Source: Cacajao melanocephalus (taxonomy: Eukaryota > Chordata > Mammalia > Primates > Pitheciidae). Taken from it: a stretch of 64,000 nucleotides of DNA. The notes under the pieces are model-generated. The model was not told where the DNA came from. It was given only the letters and a program-made list of their open reading frames with translations, and did not search any database. The stretch spans positions 1 to 64,000 of the forward strand of contig CAUYLG010066096.1 of the NCBI GenBank assembly GCA_963573385.1, written 5' to 3'. Position numbers and translations under genes: made by a program. This document shows positions 52,001-63,975 of this stretch, one piece after another. Position 1 is the stretch's first letter, and each line of letters begins with the position of its first letter.

Positions 52001-52298
52001 GTAATGAGGGGTGAGTAGGGGAGTAGCGATGGCTAATGGGTACAAAAAATATAGTTAGATAGAATGAATAAGATCTAGTATTTGATAGCACAGCAGGTTG
52101 ACTACAGTCAACAATAATTGATTTTGAAATAATTAAAAGAGCAAAATTGATTGTAAGGATAAACACTTGAGGTAATGAATATCTCATTTACACTTATTTG
52201 ATCATTACACATCATATGCCTGTATCAAAATAATCTCATGTACCCCATATGTATACACACTAAGAACACACAAATTTAAAGATTAAAATTTTTTTAAA
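49060..52298 (+). mobile_element. L1 LINE, sense, 5'-truncated, ORF2 decayed
   Basis: Old-L1 ORF2 text runs through: atggaaattaaacaacatac, ctgatggcttcagtgctgaa, aggccaatatcattgatgaa, ttcaacaaggatgctgagag, ggtgttgggacaactagata, then the 3' UTR (gcaggttgactacagtcaac) and an A-rich end. Many stops and frameshifts, so no ORF2 protein. About 270 bp expected near 51715 are missing. Confidence 0.9.
50465..50487. repeat. (AAAG)n short run inside the L1
   Basis: gaaagaaagaaagaaagaaa, a local expansion within decayed L1 sequence. Confidence 0.85.
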
Positions 52299-52600
52299 GA
52301 TGAAAGACAAGTGTTGGAGAGGAGGTAGAGAAAGGAAAACTTTTCACATTGTTGATGGGAATATAAATTAGTACAGCCATAAGGAAAATAGTGTGAAGTT
52401 TCTTCAAAAAATTAAAATAGACCTACCATATGATCCATCAGTTTCACTACTGGGTATATACCCAAAGGTAATTAAATCAGTAAATGGAAGAGATATCTGC
52501 ATTTTCATGTTCATTGTAGCATCATTCACAGTAGTCAAGATGTGGAATCAACCTAAGTGCCCATCAATGGATGAATGGATAAATCAAACATGGCACTGGA
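52299..52600 (+). mobile_element. second L1 3' fragment, first piece (split by Alu)
   Basis: acaagtgttggagaggaggt, ttagtacagccataaggaaa, ccatatgatccatcagtttc, actactgggtatatacccaa, cccatcaatggatgaatgga: ORF2 3' end of an L1, starting directly after the A-rich end of the preceding copy. Confidence 0.9.
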
Positions 52601-52892
52601 ACTGGGTGTGGTGGTGCATGCCTGTAATCCCAGCATTTTGGGAGGCCAAGGCAGGAGAAATGCTTGAAGTCAGACCTTTGAGAACAATCTGGGCAACATA
52701 GCAAGAATGCTGTCTCTATAACAAATTTTAAAAATTAGGCAGATGAGGTGGCCTGTGCTTGTTGTCCCAGCTACTCAAGAGGCTAAGGCAGAAGGACTGC
52801 TTGAGCCCAGGAGTTCCAGGCTGCAGTGAGTTATAATTGCATCACTGTTGTGCTACTGCACTCACTGGGTGACAGAGTGAGAACCTATCTCT
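52601..52892 (+). mobile_element. Alu, sense, inserted in L1
   Basis: actgggtgtggtggtgcatg, cctgtaatcccagcattttg, then gagcccaggagttccaggct and cactgggtgacagagtgaga. Inserted into the L1 3' region, which resumes after its tail. Confidence 0.95.
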
Positions 52893-52984
52893 AAAAGAAA
52901 GAAAGAAAAAGGAAGGAAGGGAGGAAGGAAGGGAGGAATGGAGGGAGGGAGGGAGGGAGGGAAAAGAAGGAAGAAAGAAAGAGA
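52893..52984. repeat. purine microsatellite (AAAG/GGAA/GGGA) from the Alu tail
   Basis: The Alu A-tail has become a pure-purine array of AAAG, GGAAG and GGGA units of about 90 bases. Confidence 0.95.
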
Positions 52985-53205
52985 TAAATGGCATATATAC
53001 ATCATGGAATACTTGTTGGACTTAAAAAAGAACACGATTCTCTCATTTTGACAATTTGGATGAATTTCAAGGACATTATGTTAAGCAGAATAAGCCAGGA
53101 ACAGGAAGACAACTACCTTGTGATCTCACTTAAATGGGGAATCTGAAAAGATTGAACTCATGGAAACAGAGAGTAGAATGGTGGTTACCAGCAGCTCAAG
53201 CAGTA
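52985..53205 (+). mobile_element. second L1 3' fragment, last piece
   Basis: atatatacatcatggaatac, ggacattatgttaagcagaa, aatggtggttaccagcagct continue the L1 after the Alu. The right end is approximate. Confidence 0.85.
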
Positions 53206-54640
53206 GGGGGAGAAAAGATCAGACCTACACACATCTAGAGTAACTGTAGCTGAAACTCTCAATGAATGGCATTAAAGAAAAGTACTTGAACCACTGAGAG
53301 GTCTTTTGAAAAGAGTCAGTGGACCAAACTCTCTACCATAGTAAAGAATTGTGGTAGAAAGATTCTGTATCTTGCATTTCCCAAAAGGAAGCAGGAGGAA
53401 GATCAGATGAGTCCTGAAGGTCTAGAACCACCAGAGATGACTAATACATGTCATCATCCATATAAGAGTTGCATGTTCCTCCACGATCCAATTCTGATTC
53501 CCAGTTTGGGACTCAGAAGCAAGTTCTAATAGAAATAATCTTTCATGCTTAATGAAGATACCCAAGTACTAGACTAAAGCTAAGAATAGTAAAGCTCAGT
53601 AGCATGACCTTAGTCTGAAATGAGATGAGTGCTTATTTTAAAAAGTAGAACCTAATGTATCCACATTGATCTTGGATCTTGCTCCAAATGGAGTTTAGAT
53701 AGAGATTATACCCATGATATGGGTATAATTGAGTCTGCAATGTATTGTTCTGAATCTCTTGCTTCAGTTTTACAGTAGTGGTAGTGTTAGGTAAAAAGCA
53801 TTAGATGAAAAAGCAAGGATCATAGGTCTGCAAATGTCTTGCTACTGTTCTGTTCATACATATCCGAACCTGCCAATCTCAGTCTGTAAGCCAGTTCACT
53901 AGTAAGGAACAGTATGTTCCCTTAATGGGAAGGTTCTCCCAAATTGATTTCTCTGTTACCTTATCTCAGAAAAAAGGCCCAATACCATAGGAGTTTGATA
54001 GGAAAACATTTTCATACTATGAAATTCTAGTATAAGTACAGTTATTAATGATAAAAAGGAATCTAAAGTGCAAAATAGGGAAAATATGGCAAATTTCCTG
54101 CAGGAGTATCATAATCAGAGAGAAGTAGCATTATAGTGGATATATACATCAAATGCATGTGTGTGTACATATGCATACTTTTATAATATCTATAAAACAA
54201 TTTTATATAAAGATAGGTTGGGGACAAACACATTAGTCCTTTGATCTCCTTTATATTATTGCCAAGCGTCATATCAATAGAGATTTAAAGCTATCCCATT
54301 TTTATATTTTAGCAAAATCACTGTCAGCAGTTCTAAGTTATCTTGCCCACCCAAGTAAAAAAACCAGAGCAAATTGTAAGTTCTACTCATTTGAATACTG
54401 GATTAGTAAATTGAAGACGTAACTGATTCTAAATTAAAATTTTTAAAGCTCCATCTTATGCCTTTACTCTGATTTACCCTGAGGAAAAACAATCTTTATT
54501 TAAAAGAAAATTAGTCACTGCTTAAAGATTTAAAAAGCATTAACACATTTTTTTAAATAAATAAAAAATTATGGATTGGGGCAATGCTTTCATCCTGCCA
54601 GAGAACTCTTCAGGTAACTTGGCTCCTGGGAACCAGTGTC

Positions 54641-54957
54641 ATGGTGTTCAGCTGTAAGATTGGCCCATTCATCCTCAACAGCAACCTGGCCAATTTAGGT
54701 ACCAAATTACTCCAGATGCTGGGGCTGATTATTTGCACCTGGATGAAATGTGTAGGTATTTTTTTCCCAACATCATCTTTGGTCACTCTGTGGTAGAAAG
54801 TCTCTGAAAGAAGCTAGGCCAGAATCCCATCTTTGACATGCACAGGGTGATGTCCAGGCCAGGACAGTGGCTAAAGCCAATGGCTGTAGCAAGAGCCAAT
54901 CCGCAACCATTCATCTCAGGATACTGAGCACACAGGGGTTTTGATTAAACACATGTG
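54641..54957 (+). pseudogene. processed pseudogene of RPE (ribulose-5-phosphate 3-epimerase), truncated
   Basis: From an ATG at 54641 the translation contains [16 protein letters not shown], matching the N-terminus of human RPE. Downstream, in other frames, come counterparts of the FVPNITFGH, VVESL, DMH and PMAVA regions, and then a stretch like its TFHL-ATE segment. No introns interrupt it, as in a retrocopy. A small deletion (about 7 nt near 54721) and stops break the frame. It covers only about the first 45% of the gene and ends where a 5'-truncated Alu begins at 54960, so the 3' half and poly(A) are absent. RPE is a cytosolic pentose-phosphate enzyme; this copy cannot encode it. It lies antisense to SLC4A10. 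Confidence 0.88.
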
Positions 54958-54959
54958 TA

Positions 54960-55178
54960 GACCAGCCTAGGCAATATGATGAAACCCCATCTCTATTGAT
55001 ACAAAAATACCCAGGCGTGGTGGTGCACACCTGTAATCCCAGCTACTCAGGAGGCTGAGGCAGAAGAATCACTTGAACCTGGGAAGCAGAGGTTGCAATA
55101 AGCCGAGACTGTGCCACTGCACTCTAGCCTGGGTGACAGAGTAAGACCCATCTTAAAAAACAAAACAAAACTAAAACG
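54960..55178 (+). mobile_element. Alu, sense, 5'-truncated
   Basis: Starts inside the left arm (gaccagcctaggcaatatga) and runs through cctgtaatcccagctactca to gggtgacagagtaagaccca with an (AAAAC) tail. It abuts the RPE pseudogene. Confidence 0.93.
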
Positions 55179-57419
55179 TGGCAGAATGAGAGGAAAATTA
55201 GATCTTATCAGAGAATTTTGTCAACTTTGCTGGAAGGGCAGGTTATTCAGTGATTTCCCTCCTTTCTTAATCTTATCTACCATTTTTAATTTCACCTACC
55301 ATTTCATGACATTAGATAATGCTATTGTGTTAGCTCTGAGTAGAAAGGAAAAGTATTATTTCTATAATTAGTAATATTCAGAAATACTTGGGTTACTTCA
55401 ATTTGGAGGTAATATTGAGTTGAATACTGATTCTGCCCCTTTCTAGCTATTGATCTTAGCAAATCACCCAACTCTTGAGCTTCTATGAATTCACTATATA
55501 ACTAATTAATATAATTATACTATATATTAATATAATTTATTCATTAAGTATAACAACTGGGCAGGGTTTTTTGAGATTAAAAGAGATACCATTCTATATG
55601 CAATGGTATATAAAGCTTCTAGTACTATTCCTAGAGTTTCATTGATGTTCAATACAAAGTAACAATCATATGACTTTGTGTTTTATGGGTTATAAACTAC
55701 TTTGATATAATTTCATTAAATCTACAAATCACTCTTATGAGTGATAGAAGAGAGATTTTTGTTCTGTTTAAAAAATGAAGAAACTAAGGCTCCGAACAGA
55801 CTTTTCCCATGGAAAGAATCCAGTAGGGCATGTGATTTCTGGTCTGTACTCTTTACAAATGGAGCCTTTGTAAGGTAGGTTAAACAAAGGAAGGTTCTCT
55901 TACTTAATATTGTCTTATTTCCAGCCTAAATTTACCCTGTAGTAGAACCAGATGGCTATGAATATTGTGAAACTATAGATCTTGGTTCCAAGAGGTATAT
56001 ATATTTATTATTCCAAGAAAGACCAGATAGCTTAAGAGATGACAGGGTACAGAATTAACCCACAAGCTGAAAGATTTATATAGTGTCCCAAATTATACTT
56101 AGATAACAAATACGTATTAACCACTTCCTTCTTATAAATATTCTTGCTATATAATACTATGGCAAGAAATAAAAATAAATAAAAAACCAGGATGGATACT
56201 CTGATTTTTTTTTTCTGTATAAATTGTGAGAATTTGAAAACAAATGTAAAAATAAATCTCTTAAGGCTCAGGTTGAGGGCCTCCAACCTTGTGAGGAAGA
56301 GATATTTTCCATTTTCTTAGAATTTTAAGATCCCTGGAGACGCTTCCAGGAATAAATTGAACTGAGCACAGTAAGAGGAGGTCCAAAAATGCTACCTGCC
56401 TTTGCCTCCCTACTGGGAATTCCAACTAACCATGCACGTAGAATTGAGGAAGCAGAAATGGCCTGAGAGCCAGCTGGTTGAAGATCTGTCATCTCTCAAG
56501 ACCATCCTGATAGATGATGTTCAACTCATTGGTCAGGGTTCCCTAGCTTAGGTGCACGTGAAAATATGTGTGACTTGTTGAAACTGCCATATGCTCTCTA
56601 AAGTCTGTTAGAATTATAACACGTGTTTAAACTGTTAGCAGAGCATGTAATAACTATTTTAGATATTTGCCTAGGCACATAGATATAGTCCTATAATTCT
56701 GATTTAAAACATGTGAACATAAAGAAGCACAGTGGATCTGCCTCAGATCCTAACCCAGCATTGTCATGAATTCAAATAATTATATCACAGGTGACCTTTG
56801 CACAATACTGCTATCAACAAAACAAAACAAAATGTGCAATATCATTCACTAGGAGCAAGAGTCTCTTTCTCGTTGTAGTAAATTATTAATATAATGTCTG
56901 AATCTGTTTATTAAGTGGCAAACATCCTACTTTTTTAGGTAGCTAACAATTAGAATACCCCAAGATGTTCAGTTAGTTTATCTCAGAAATAAAATGCCTA
57001 GTACTATAGTTTAGCAGAAAGTTACTTGCATATTTTGAAAATTTGTTAAAAGAAAATACATACTTAAGAAACTAAAATATAAAATGGAGAAAATATGGCA
57101 AGTTTCTTGCATAAGTAACATAATGAAGGGAAAGACAGCACTATAGTAGATATATGAATACTTCCACGCACAAATGTATATATATAGAAAACATATATAT
57201 ATATTTTCTATAGCTACTGTGTATCTATGCATATAGTATGCAACTGTATGCATATGGTATGCATACAGTTACTATATGCATGGAATGTGGCACATTTAGG
57301 TTTTTGAGTTTAATAGTTTAATTGCTACATTTTATAGATGGGAGGAACTAAATGCTTGAAAACTTATCCAAGGCTACGCTGATAGGATTAGACTTGAATC
57401 CAGGTCTGTCCCAGCCTGA

Positions 57420-57427
57420 AACTCCTA

Positions 57428-57430
<3 letters not shown>
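57420..57430. repeat. left target-site duplication of the duplicated Alu
   Basis: aactcctactc, repeated exactly at 57829-57839 on the other side of the Alu. Confidence 0.95.
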
Positions 57431-57828
<398 letters not shown>

Positions 57829-59349
57829 AACTCCTACTCTTTTTGCTATTATATATTGCCTCAATATGTAACTTGGTGCCATTTCTATCAAGATAGCCAG
57901 AAGAGGGAGATGACTCCAGAACAAATGAAGTAATCTACACTTTACCACTTACCTGACATAAGTAGACAGAGATTCATCGTTAGGTATCTCATTTTGGTTA
58001 TTTATTATTGTTACTATCACAAGCTCATAGACTGAAAAGCCCAACAATCATAAAGCAGAAAAAAGGCTGTATCTGCGCTTCTCTACATGTTTAAGACACC
58101 AGTATAAAACGCCAATAATTTTGACTTGTGGTACTGAATTATTTGGCTTAAAATATACTTTTTACAAAATACATCCTCTACTACCCTTTACTGTCCACAG
58201 AAAAGCAAGTGCTCTAAGTGATCTTGTTTATATAAATGGCTACAGAGTGATTACATAAACATTATAATTAAATGCCCTCATCCAGAAGTCTTTGCTGTTA
58301 TTTCAAGGCTAATGGAGGTGATCTGTCTTCCTTATACAAGACGAGCCTGCGGCTTTCTTCTGGAAAACATAATTTGATAGAACTCCCTTCAACATTATTA
58401 CTAATTTTAGTCCCTGGGTTGCAGAGGCTCTCCTTTTGGCTTTAAGTTATTAATAGTACCTTCCTGTGTGCACTAAACAGTTATGGTTTGCGATTTATTA
58501 TTTTTCAGGTCTCTTTATTGACTTAGCTCCCAGAGTTCTGTGTACCAAGTCAGGCATTAATACAAAACATATGATCAGAGAATCAGGATCTATCCATAGA
58601 AGCCAAATGTGTTTTTTTAATGATTATTCTTTTTCTACTTCAAAAAGTATTTTTAATTGCAAAGACAATAAAACTACACTATAGAATATTCAAAAAGAAA
58701 AAGGTATCTCTCATAGTCTTTCTACCATAGTTGCTATAAATTTTTTGTATACTTCTTTCAGTAGTTCTTATGTGTATTTTCAACATATTTTTATAAGCAT
58801 ACAATACTTTTATCTTTTTTTACATAGCACTATAATGCAAGCATTTTCCAGGTTGCCACATTACCCTTCAGAACTATTATTTTTCAGGGATACAACACAG
58901 TTTATTCTCATATTATTAATCACTAAATTGAATTATTTCTATTAAGATGACTATTTAAATAATATAGAGACAATCCTTTTATGAATACATCTATTTCCAT
59001 ATTTTGAGCTTATTCTTTGAAGAGATTTGATTAGTACTTATACTTTTCTCTTTAAGTTATCACTTAAATATATAACCATACTATATTTTGAGGAAAATAA
59101 CTTTTCAAAAATATGCATCTTAGCTTTGTGAAATACCACCACCGTTAGCTAACACTAAAAATATAAATACTCTCTACTAAATTCTTAAACTTTTTCTCAT
59201 CTGAAGTTCATCTTCATTCAAATAGACATATCCTCTCCTTACCCTCTATATATACAAGTTTGGAAATATTTCTCACTCTCTTGGCATCCTATACTTTTAC
59301 ATGATAGCACTTATGTCATTTGTGTAGTGTAATTTTGTGTAATATTTAA

Positions 59350-59460
59350 TATCTGACACTTTCAATAGACTATAAGTTCCATGAAGGCAGGAATCTTGTC
59401 TACGTGGTCATTTTTTTTTAACCTAAGCACCTGGCACATAACAGGCAGCCTTGTCTGATA
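59350..59460 (+). mobile_element. L2 3'-end fragment
   Basis: agactataagttccatgaag, gcaggaatcttgtctacgtg, ctaagcacctggcacataac follow the L2 3' end. Confidence 0.7.
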
Positions 59461-59489
59461 ATTGACTGATTTAACAATTTAAAATTATA

Positions 59490-59570
59490 TCATACAGAGT
59501 ACTGTGCTAAGTCCTACTGGAAATACATAGACATATATCACAGTCCCTACCTTTAAGGAGTTATAATCAT
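59490..59570 (+). mobile_element. old interspersed repeat fragment, unclassified
   Basis: gtactgtgctaagtcctact, ggaaatacatagacatatat, cagtccctacctttaaggag: same old repeat type as near 15594. Confidence 0.4.
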
Positions 59571-59599
59571 TGCAATCCTTTGCTATTATTTTTAATTTA

Positions 59600-59825
59600 A
59601 TATGTCAGAAAGCTTGTGAGCTTTAAGACCAAATGGTCCTGGGTTTACCCCCATTTATCATTTATTGTATGTGGAATATTGAGAAAATTTTTTAACTTTT
59701 TGGAGCCTCAGATTGACTGTAAAGTTGGGATAATACTTGTCCCACAAGGTTCTTGTGAGGTTCGAATGAAGCCATATAGACAAAGTTTTCAGAATAGCTC
59801 CTAGAAATTAGAGACTGTTCCATAA
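59600..59825 (+). mobile_element. MIR SINE
   Basis: tgagctttaagaccaaatgg, tcctgggtttacccccattt, ttggagcctcagattgactg, taaagttgggataatacttg and ttcttgtgaggttcgaatga follow MIR. Confidence 0.75.
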
Positions 59826-60289
59826 TTACTTGTTGAACAAGTGAATAAATCCTTCATAGTGTTTTTCATTTTTCCCATTTTTCTTGTTTTTGCTTTCCTC
59901 CCATTACCATTGTCCCTGCCAGTAGTCAGGACTTAAATATTCCATGCCTAGGCAATTGCTCCCTGGGATCACCTTCTAACCTATTGTCACACAATTCTTC
60001 CCAGAGCCTTGTTATCATCCCCAATGGCCTTTGTACCAGATAAAACTTAGAAGTTTTAAGGCTCTCTGCCAATTGGTCCCCAGAGTTCCATTCTACTCTA
60101 CATAACTACTCTCAACCCTAGTGATGATCTGCACATGGGAATTCACAGGTACAATGAAGAGAGAGAGAAAGAGACATGGGTATGCCACATACAATAAACT
60201 CATGTAGCAGGTTTCCTTTTTCTGTGAATGCTTCTAAGCTCCCCAGGGCAGTTAGTTACTTCCTCTCTTAGGCCATTATACAGACATCT

Positions 60290-60545
60290 TGTATAGTGCT
60301 TATTATATCACATTGCAATTATTTAACAGTGTATCATCTAGCCTCCCTCCTCATTTATTAATTCAACAAATACTATTTGAGTGGGCATCATGTCCAAAGG
60401 GCATCTCCAGACACTGTCTGATCATCACTAAGGTCTTTGAGAGTAGGGACTATATTGTATTTATTTTTTACCATCAGCACTGACATACGCAAGGAAGATC
60501 AATGGATGTTGAAGGAGTAAGTGGGTGAACGAGTAAGCACATGTA
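60290..60545 (+). mobile_element. L2-like 3'-end fragment
   Basis: ggtctttgagagtagggact, atattgtatttattttttac, ggatgttgaaggagtaagtg match an L2-like end with the usual degenerating GAATGA-type tail. Confidence 0.5.
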
Positions 60546-61055
60546 TGAACAGAACAGTAAATCTACTTATTATTCCTTGAACATTTTGCCCTATTCTACT
60601 CCTGAGTTTTGTAGGTTGCTCTTTTCCTGAATTTGAAAATAAATTTTGTTACATGAAAACTAATTTGAAGAGCACCACTGGCCCAAATTAGCTCATCCTA
60701 TGGCTTGTCAGAGGACTTGAATTTCCCAACACAAAACTCATCTTTAGAAAGAAATTACAAAATAATTCATGAATACAATGCAAGTTGAACAATTCAAAAT
60801 ATGCAGAGAATAAAAAGTACAAGGCTTCCTTCACAACAAGATGAACTCTTTCACAACCCTTCGTTTTGTCAAGTACTCTAAGTTTGGTATTAATGCAACA
60901 CTTCCAGACTTCTTATTCCCTGCGTACTTCCCATACTCTTCCTACTTTTTTTTCCCTTAAGACATTGTCTCTAGAGATTGCTTTTAGGGGCTTACTCAAG
61001 GCCACTAATTGGGTTAATGTTACAGATCCCTATCTCAGCCTTTTAAGCTAAGTTA

Positions 61056-61059
61056 TTAC
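61056..61059. repeat. left 4-bp target duplication (TTAC) of the solo LTR
   Basis: TTAC directly before TGTCATGAGG, matched by TTAC at 62650-62653 directly after the LTR's terminal CA. Confidence 0.85.
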
Positions 61060-62649
61060 TGTCATGAGGTCCCTGGAGTGTCACTCTTCCAGCCGGAAGC
61101 CTCTGTGGCCAGTGGCGCCTTTGCCTGAGTTTTGCTTGGGCCCTCTGGGCTCATTCTGCCCACTAGGCCTGGCAGGTTGTACTCAGCTTGTGCTACCAGC
61201 CTGGATCCCATGCCTGCCAAAGGGGCGGAGGCGAGGGGTGCATGAGTGTGCAAGCATACGGTCTAGCCACTGAACACAGCCAGGCACACAGACTGCTGTG
61301 GTGGGGCAGGTGGTTCCAGATGCTGGCATAGGAGTCAGCTCTGTTCACGGTTGTGGCTGGACCAGGCATGCTGCAAGTGGCTTCCACTGTGGGCTCTGGG
61401 GAAACATGGTGGCACCTGGAAGCTTGGAGACACCAGGAACTGCAGAGCCTCAAAGAGGGTGTCACAGCCATGGCTCAGGGAGCTCCTAGGTCTGGGCTTC
61501 CTGGAGGGCTGCAGCTCTTCCCTCCTTCTGTCTTCTCTCCTCCTCACCTGCAGCATGGTGAGCCGGGGGTGTGTTTCAGAACTGCTTGTGTTACAGCTCT
61601 TTCAGTCCTGTCACTAGGTGGGTCCCAAGTTCTTGTCCCACACCCAGGAAAAATGGGATATGCAGACAACTAGAGGGTGAGCAAAGTGAAGAGGTGCTTT
61701 ATTGAGCAACAGTACGGCTCTCAGGAGGCCCAAAGTGGGTAGCTCCTATCCACAGACAGGTCATTCTGTCAAGCATGCAGCTCTCAGTGGACAGGAGACT
61801 TGGAGTGGATAGCTCCTATCCACAGGCAGGTCATCCCGACATCTGCACAGCCCTCAGCTAAGAGGAGACCAGTCAGGGTAGCTTCTTTCTCTAGGCAGGT
61901 GGTCCCATCGTCTGCCTAAGTCTGGCTGAGTCAGGTTTTTAAGGACTTCAGAGGGGAAGAAGTGTTTGCAGATTGGTCCATGGGCAGCCATGGGTGGGCG
62001 GAAAAAGTACCATAGTTCTCACTCCAGTCTGCAGAACTGGCAGTCCAGCCCCAGGCTTCAGGCTGTCCCTGGCTTGAAGATGGGGTTCCTCTGGGGACCC
62101 CTTTCTGCCCAGGATCCTGTCTGCCTATTGCTGCCATTCATGGTGCCCAGGCTGTTTGTGCCAAGCAGCACCTGCAGACCTGCACCAAGCTGCCCTCAGC
62201 CACACCTCAGCCTCCCTCCCATGCTTGTTGGTCCAGAGGGGGCTGAGGTGAAAGGGGGCTGGTATGTCAGTACCACACCAACTGTATGCACACCTGGCCA
62301 GGTTGCAACAGCACCCAGGCTTGGGCACAACTTTGCACCAAAATCAGAGGAGGCACCCAGAGGGAGGAGAGGCCAGAGAGCAGGAGCAGATGCTTCTGAA
62401 CCTATGAGGGAAGGGGGTTTCCTGGGCCCTAAGAGCACAGGGATACCCAGGTCTGTAGCAACAGCTGGGCAGCTTCAGTTGCACCAGGCAGTTCAGGGCT
62501 CCTGCTCCACCAACTCAGAAGGAAGGGGCATGGTTCCCACCTTTTCTTGGCTCACCAGCTCCACAGAGCATGCAGCCCCGGCCACACCTCCCCTCCTGCA
62601 GCTGACATCTTTGTAGAAGCCACTCCAAGATGGGCCACTGCTGCCATCA
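61060..62649 (-). mobile_element. complete solo LTR, ERV1-type (possibly MER52-like), antisense to the plus strand
   Basis: A 1,590-bp GC-rich block bounded by TG...CA and a 4-bp TTAC duplication, as in class I ERVs. On the minus strand it shows an R-region AATAAA at 61698-61703 followed by a U5-like segment (tgggacaagaacttgggacc, ggactgaaagagctgtaaca). A three-unit tandem repeat lies just upstream in U3. It shares transcriptional direction with SLC4A10. No internal viral genes are present. Frames up to 216 codons across it are by-products of GC-rich sequence. The family name is a guess from memory. Confidence 0.85.
61714..61917. repeat. three tandem ~68-bp units in the LTR U3
   Basis: Each unit has a ctctcag-type start, a gtagct(c/t)ct middle (gggtagctcctatccacaga and variants) and a caggtcat or caggtggt end, at about 61714, 61780 and 61850. 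Such U3 repeats usually carry enhancer sites. Confidence 0.8.
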
Positions 62650-62910
62650 TTACCAAGTTTCTTAAAGGAACAAAGTGAAGTGGGGCTTCAATGTGATGCA
62701 GAAAACCCATCTCCAGCCAAGACATTTTGCCCTCCTTGTCACATACCTATAAGTGGTGAATTTTTATAATCAAAATAAGCACAATTATGTTCTAATAAGC
62801 TCTAAGAGACTATGTAACCTTATACATATATTATTTTAAATATGTTTTAAATCCTTCTATTCCTATATTTTTATTTTCTGTTTGAAATTTAAAACTTCTA
62901 GGTCAGATGC

Positions 62911-63222
62911 GGTGGTTCACACCTATAATTCCAGAACTTTGGGAGGCTAAGGCAGGCAGATCACTTGAGGTTAGGAGTTTGAGATCAGCCTGGTCAACAT
63001 AGTAAAACCCCTTATCTACTAAAAATGCAAAATCTAGCTGGGTATGGTGGTGCATGCCTATAATCCCAGTTGCTCAAGAGGCTAAGACAGGAGAATCACT
63101 TGAATCCAGGAGGCAGAGGTTGCAGTGAGCTGAGATTGCACCACTGGACTCCAGCCTGGGCAACAAAGAGAAACTTCATCTCAAGCAAAACACAACAAAA
63201 CAAACAACAACAACAACAAACT
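62911..63222 (+). mobile_element. Alu, sense, with (CAA)n-bearing tail
   Basis: ggtcagatgcggtggttcac, gatcacttgaggttaggagt, cttgaatccaggaggcagag, ctccagcctgggcaacaaag, then an A tail with AAC/CAA repeats to about 63222. Confidence 0.95.
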
Positions 63223-63484
63223 TCTTGAAGATATTTAAGAGACCTAAGTAAAATAATAATGTATGGAAACTCTCCTATAATCTAAGTATTAATCATAAAA
63301 TGACTTTGTACAAATCACTGACCTACAATGCAGTGCAGTGTTGAAAGTGTTCAACAAAGTGTTGAACACTATGTCTTGGGGTTTACCTTAGCTCTTCCAC
63401 TTGGGCAAGCAGTAAAGCCTTCTGAGTCTCAGTTCTTTTTTTAGCTCTGAGTAGAGGTGATAATCATTCAAAATCCATTTATTT

Positions 63485-63605
63485 GTTTAACAAATATTTA
63501 TTGAACACATACTTCATGGCACGAATTGATCTGGGCACTCTGAAAACCGGCTAAATCCCCTGCCCTAATGATCCCTTCACTCTAGAGGGGAGAGAGATAA
63601 TAAAT
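63485..63605 (+). mobile_element. old interspersed repeat fragment, unclassified
   Basis: aacaaatatttattgaacac, atacttcatggcacgaattg, cccctgccctaatgatccct, tctagaggggagagagataa: same old repeat type as near 15594. Confidence 0.5.
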
Positions 63606-63733
63606 TAGATTGGTAAGTAAAAGCACCACTACATACCAGCACAACATTATGTGATAGTGAGGATGCAGAAAAATTGGAATATGATTTCATATACTGATGA
63701 TAAGAATACAAAATGCTACAACAGCATTGGCAG

Positions 63734-63975
63734 TTTCTTTTTTTCTTTTCTTTTCCTCTCTCTTTCTCTCTTCCTTCCTTTCTTTCTTTCTTTTATTCTT
63801 TCTTTCTCCTTCCTTCCTTCCTTCCTTTCTTCCCTCCCTCCCCCCCTTCCCTTCCCTTCCTTTCCCTTTCCTTCCTTCCTTCCTTCCTTTCCTTCCTTCC
63901 TTCCTTCCTTCCTTCCTTCCTTCCTTCCTTCCTTCCTTCCCTCCCTCCCTCCCTCCCTCCTTCCTTCCTTCCTTC
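63734..63975. repeat. (CCTT)n/(CTTT)n pyrimidine microsatellite
   Basis: About 240 bases of pure C/T, mostly CCTT and CCCT units. It gives Ser/Leu/Pro/Phe open frames that are not proteins. Confidence 0.97.

Noticed and set aside
51741..52187. 148-codon minus-strand frame
   Set aside because: It is antisense to a decayed L1 ORF2/3' UTR.
61966..62616. 216-codon plus-strand frame, the longest in the window, with Pro/Ser-rich sequence
   Set aside because: It lies wholly inside the solo LTR, antisense to the LTR's own direction. GC-rich sequence has few stops and no family resemblance was seen.
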